Assembly: GCA_031550455.1 (NCBI GenBank) | Contig: JAVBOQ010000251.1 | Span: 1-14,536, forward strand | Reading direction: 5' to 3' | Length of the DNA stretch: 14,536 nt | Source of the DNA: Avichristensenella sp031550455 | GTDB lineage: Bacteria > Bacillota > Clostridia > Christensenellales > Aristaeellaceae | Shown here: positions 13,619 through 14,536 of the stretch, one piece after another | How the letters are laid out: every line of letters begins with the position of its first letter | Position numbering within the stretch: position 1 is the first letter of the stretch | Position numbers and translations under genes: made by a program | The notes under the pieces: generated by a model | Told to the model about the DNA's origin: nothing | Databases searched by the model: none | The model's input: only the letters and a program-made list of their open reading frames with translations

Positions 13619-14173
13619 ATGAAGAAATTGGTTAGCCTACTGCTCGTCGCCATGATGCTCATCACCGCCGTCAGCGCGTTCGCCGACGAAGCGGCGGACA
13701 AGGCGAAGCACCCGGCCCTGGGCGGCTTTGACTGGAACCCGTACGACAGCGACGGCAAAAAGTCCAACGGTATTGGCGAGAAAGGTATTCCCGGCTGGCT
13801 CGCGGCGCGCATCCAGAAGAAACCCGTCGAGAACGGCTTCATTCGTTATCCGTTTAACCCGTACTATGACTGCTGCATCTACTGTGTGATCGCGGATTGC
13901 GATTGCTATTGCGGCTTCGACTGGTATGATCTCTCTTGGAGCGTTTATGGCTATTCTACTTTCACTGACTATCTGTATTTCGACTTCGAATGGTGCGGTA
14001 TCGCGGGCTGCTGGTGCATGGACTGGAGCACGGATGACGTAGACGAAGTTTTGCAAGAAGACTTTGAGAACATGGCAAATTATTTCTACGATTTCTACTT
14101 CGATCAGGGTATGACTGAAGAAGATATCGAGATCGAATGGCTTGCCTTCCTCGATTATTACTTCGGTACCTGA
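13619..14173 (+). CDS. Secreted acidic Cys-rich protein, array copy 2
   Basis: A 184-residue paralogue of copy 1. The signal peptide is identical and the constant region nearly so, through PFNPYYDCC, CVIADCDCY (about residue 97). Beyond this the sequence differs strongly: it is rich in Tyr/Trp/Phe and Asp/Glu and keeps CGIAGCWCMD before an acidic, aromatic C-terminus. The mature part has 9 Cys. The start ATG 13619 follows GAGGGA by 7 nt; an in-frame ATG at 13586 directly follows the -10 box and is unlikely to be translated. It has its own promoter and terminator, and function is unknown. The contrast between constant N-half and divergent C-half suggests functional diversification of one scaffold, which is inference. 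Confidence 0.88.
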   Translation: MKKLVSLLLVAMMLITAVSAFADEAADKAKHPALGGFDWNPYDSDGKKSNGIGEKGIPGWLAARIQKKPVENGFIRYPFNPYYDCCIYCVIADCDCYCGFDWYDLSWSVYGYSTFTDYLYFDFEWCGIAGCWCMDWSTDDVDEVLQEDFENMANYFYDFYFDQGMTEEDIEIEWLAFLDYYFGT

Positions 14174-14194
14174 GTTCACCGTAATCGGTTGATG

Positions 14195-14225
14195 AAAAGA
14201 CCTCGCGGCAAAGCGAGGTCTTTTT
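14195..14225 (+). terminator. Terminator of array gene 2
   Basis: A perfect 12-bp stem AAAAGACCTCGC / GCGAGGTCTTTT with loop GGCAAA and a following T. It lies 21 nt after the stop. Confidence 0.88.
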
Positions 14226-14296
14226 ACACATTCCAGCAATTGCTTTTCCACGAATTAACACTGGCTATATCTACGCGCGCATCCATCAGCCTGTCT

Positions 14297-14313
14297 GTTC
14301 ATTTCCCGTTCAT
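14297..14313 (+). promoter_or_regulatory. GTTCAT direct repeat upstream of array gene 3
   Basis: GTTCAT at 14297-14302 and 14308-14313, 11 bp apart, lie 17 nt before the -35 box. It is the third occurrence with the same spacing. Confidence 0.5.
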
Positions 14314-14330
14314 TTTTTTACCGAACACTA

Positions 14331-14359
14331 TTGACATTATTGACCGTTTATGTTAGATT
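14331..14359 (+). promoter_or_regulatory. Promoter of array gene 3
   Basis: TTGACA (14331-14336), 17-nt spacer, TAGATT (14354-14359), matching the promoter of gene 2. Confidence 0.7.
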
Positions 14360-14392
14360 ATGGTCAAACAATTGGGAAGTGAGGGACTCAAC

Positions 14393-14536
14393 ATGAAGAA
14401 ACTGGTTAGCCTGCTGCTCGTCGCCATGATGCTCATCACCGCCGTCAGCGCGTTCGCCGACGAAGCGGCGGACAAGGCGAAGCACCCGGCCCTGGGCGGC
14501 TTTGACTGGAACCCGTACGACAGCGACGGCAAAAAG
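14393..14536 (+). CDS. Secreted Cys-rich protein, array copy 3, truncated by window end
   Basis: The first 48 codons are visible and encode the same protein start as copy 2: signal peptide, then ADEAADKAKHPALGG and DWNPYDSDGKK. Only two silent base differences from copy 2 are present. GAGGGA lies 7 nt before the ATG. The Cys region and variable part lie beyond the window, so completeness cannot be judged. Confidence 0.88.
   Translation, partial: MKKLVSLLLVAMMLITAVSAFADEAADKAKHPALGGFDWNPYDSDGKK

Larger units (their letters stand above)
13465..14536 (+). repeat. Tandem gene-unit repeat of about 772 bp (unit 2 complete, unit 3 cut by window end)
   Basis: Homologous units begin at CAATTGCTT (13465 and 14237). 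Each includes GAATTAAC-x-CTGGC, TACGCGCGC, CATCAGC, the GTTCAT pair, the promoter and the conserved gene start. ATG-to-ATG distance is 774 bp between copies 2 and 3 and 792 bp between 1 and 2. In the first 144 coding bases, copies 2 and 3 differ at only two positions. Copy 1 (12732-13453) shares the promoter and gene but not the flank upstream of the GTTCAT pair. Confidence 0.85.

Noticed and set aside
13619..14173. RiPP precursor peptides with conserved leader and variable core
   Set aside because: The conserved leader is a standard Sec signal peptide, the products are over 180 residues long, and no modification or transport enzyme lies in the window. It cannot be fully excluded without the downstream sequence.
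12732..14536. CRISPR array or simple tandem repeat
   Set aside because: The repeated units are whole genes of about 770 bp, not short repeats with spacers.

Overview
This is a GC-rich chromosomal window that looks like an uncultured Clostridia-type Bacillota. Three things point that way: a T-box leader in front of the prolyl-tRNA synthetase gene, a fused SecDF, and DUF975-type membrane proteins. The palindromic 'CCAAGGGGC...GCCCCTTGG' intergenic repeats also resemble those common in gut clostridia, but that is recalled rather than searched. No rRNA, tRNA, CRISPR array, phage gene or complete transposase was seen.

Layout. (1) 1-2102, plus: 3' part of a secDF protein-export gene. (2) 2103-2303: palindromic intergenic repeats. 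(3) 2304-4314, minus: two tandem paralogous genes for secreted proteins of an unrecognised family, separated by a 152-bp hairpin element (MITE B). (4) 4683-7943, minus: a tightly overlapping four-gene operon of two DUF975-like membrane proteins, an RsuA-type rRNA pseudouridine synthase and an RsmC-like methyltransferase. It has a clear promoter and a probable terminator built from a palindromic repeat. (5) 8083-9792, plus: promoter, T-box riboswitch and proS, divergent from the operon. (6) 9793-10153: a palindromic repeat split by a 160-bp inverted-repeat element (MITE A) flanked by TTAA duplications, then another hairpin. (7) 10154-12513, plus: an aldo/keto reductase overlapping a COG2509-like FAD-dependent dehydrogenase, followed by a strong terminator. 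(8) 12732-14536, plus: a tandem array of at least three units. Each unit has its own promoter and a gene for a small secreted, acidic, Cys-rich protein; both complete units also end in a terminator. The array runs off the window edge.

The most unusual parts are the array in (8) and the secreted paralogue pair in (3). In the array, the promoter, signal peptide and roughly the first 97 residues are nearly constant, while the C-terminal half diverges around a retained CG-x2-GCxCMD-type motif. A conserved 11-bp-period GTTCAT direct repeat sits just upstream of each -35 box. MITE A is well supported because an uninterrupted copy of its target repeat lies at 2121-2180 in the same window. The remaining genes are ordinary housekeeping functions: export, rRNA modification, tRNA charging and redox metabolism.
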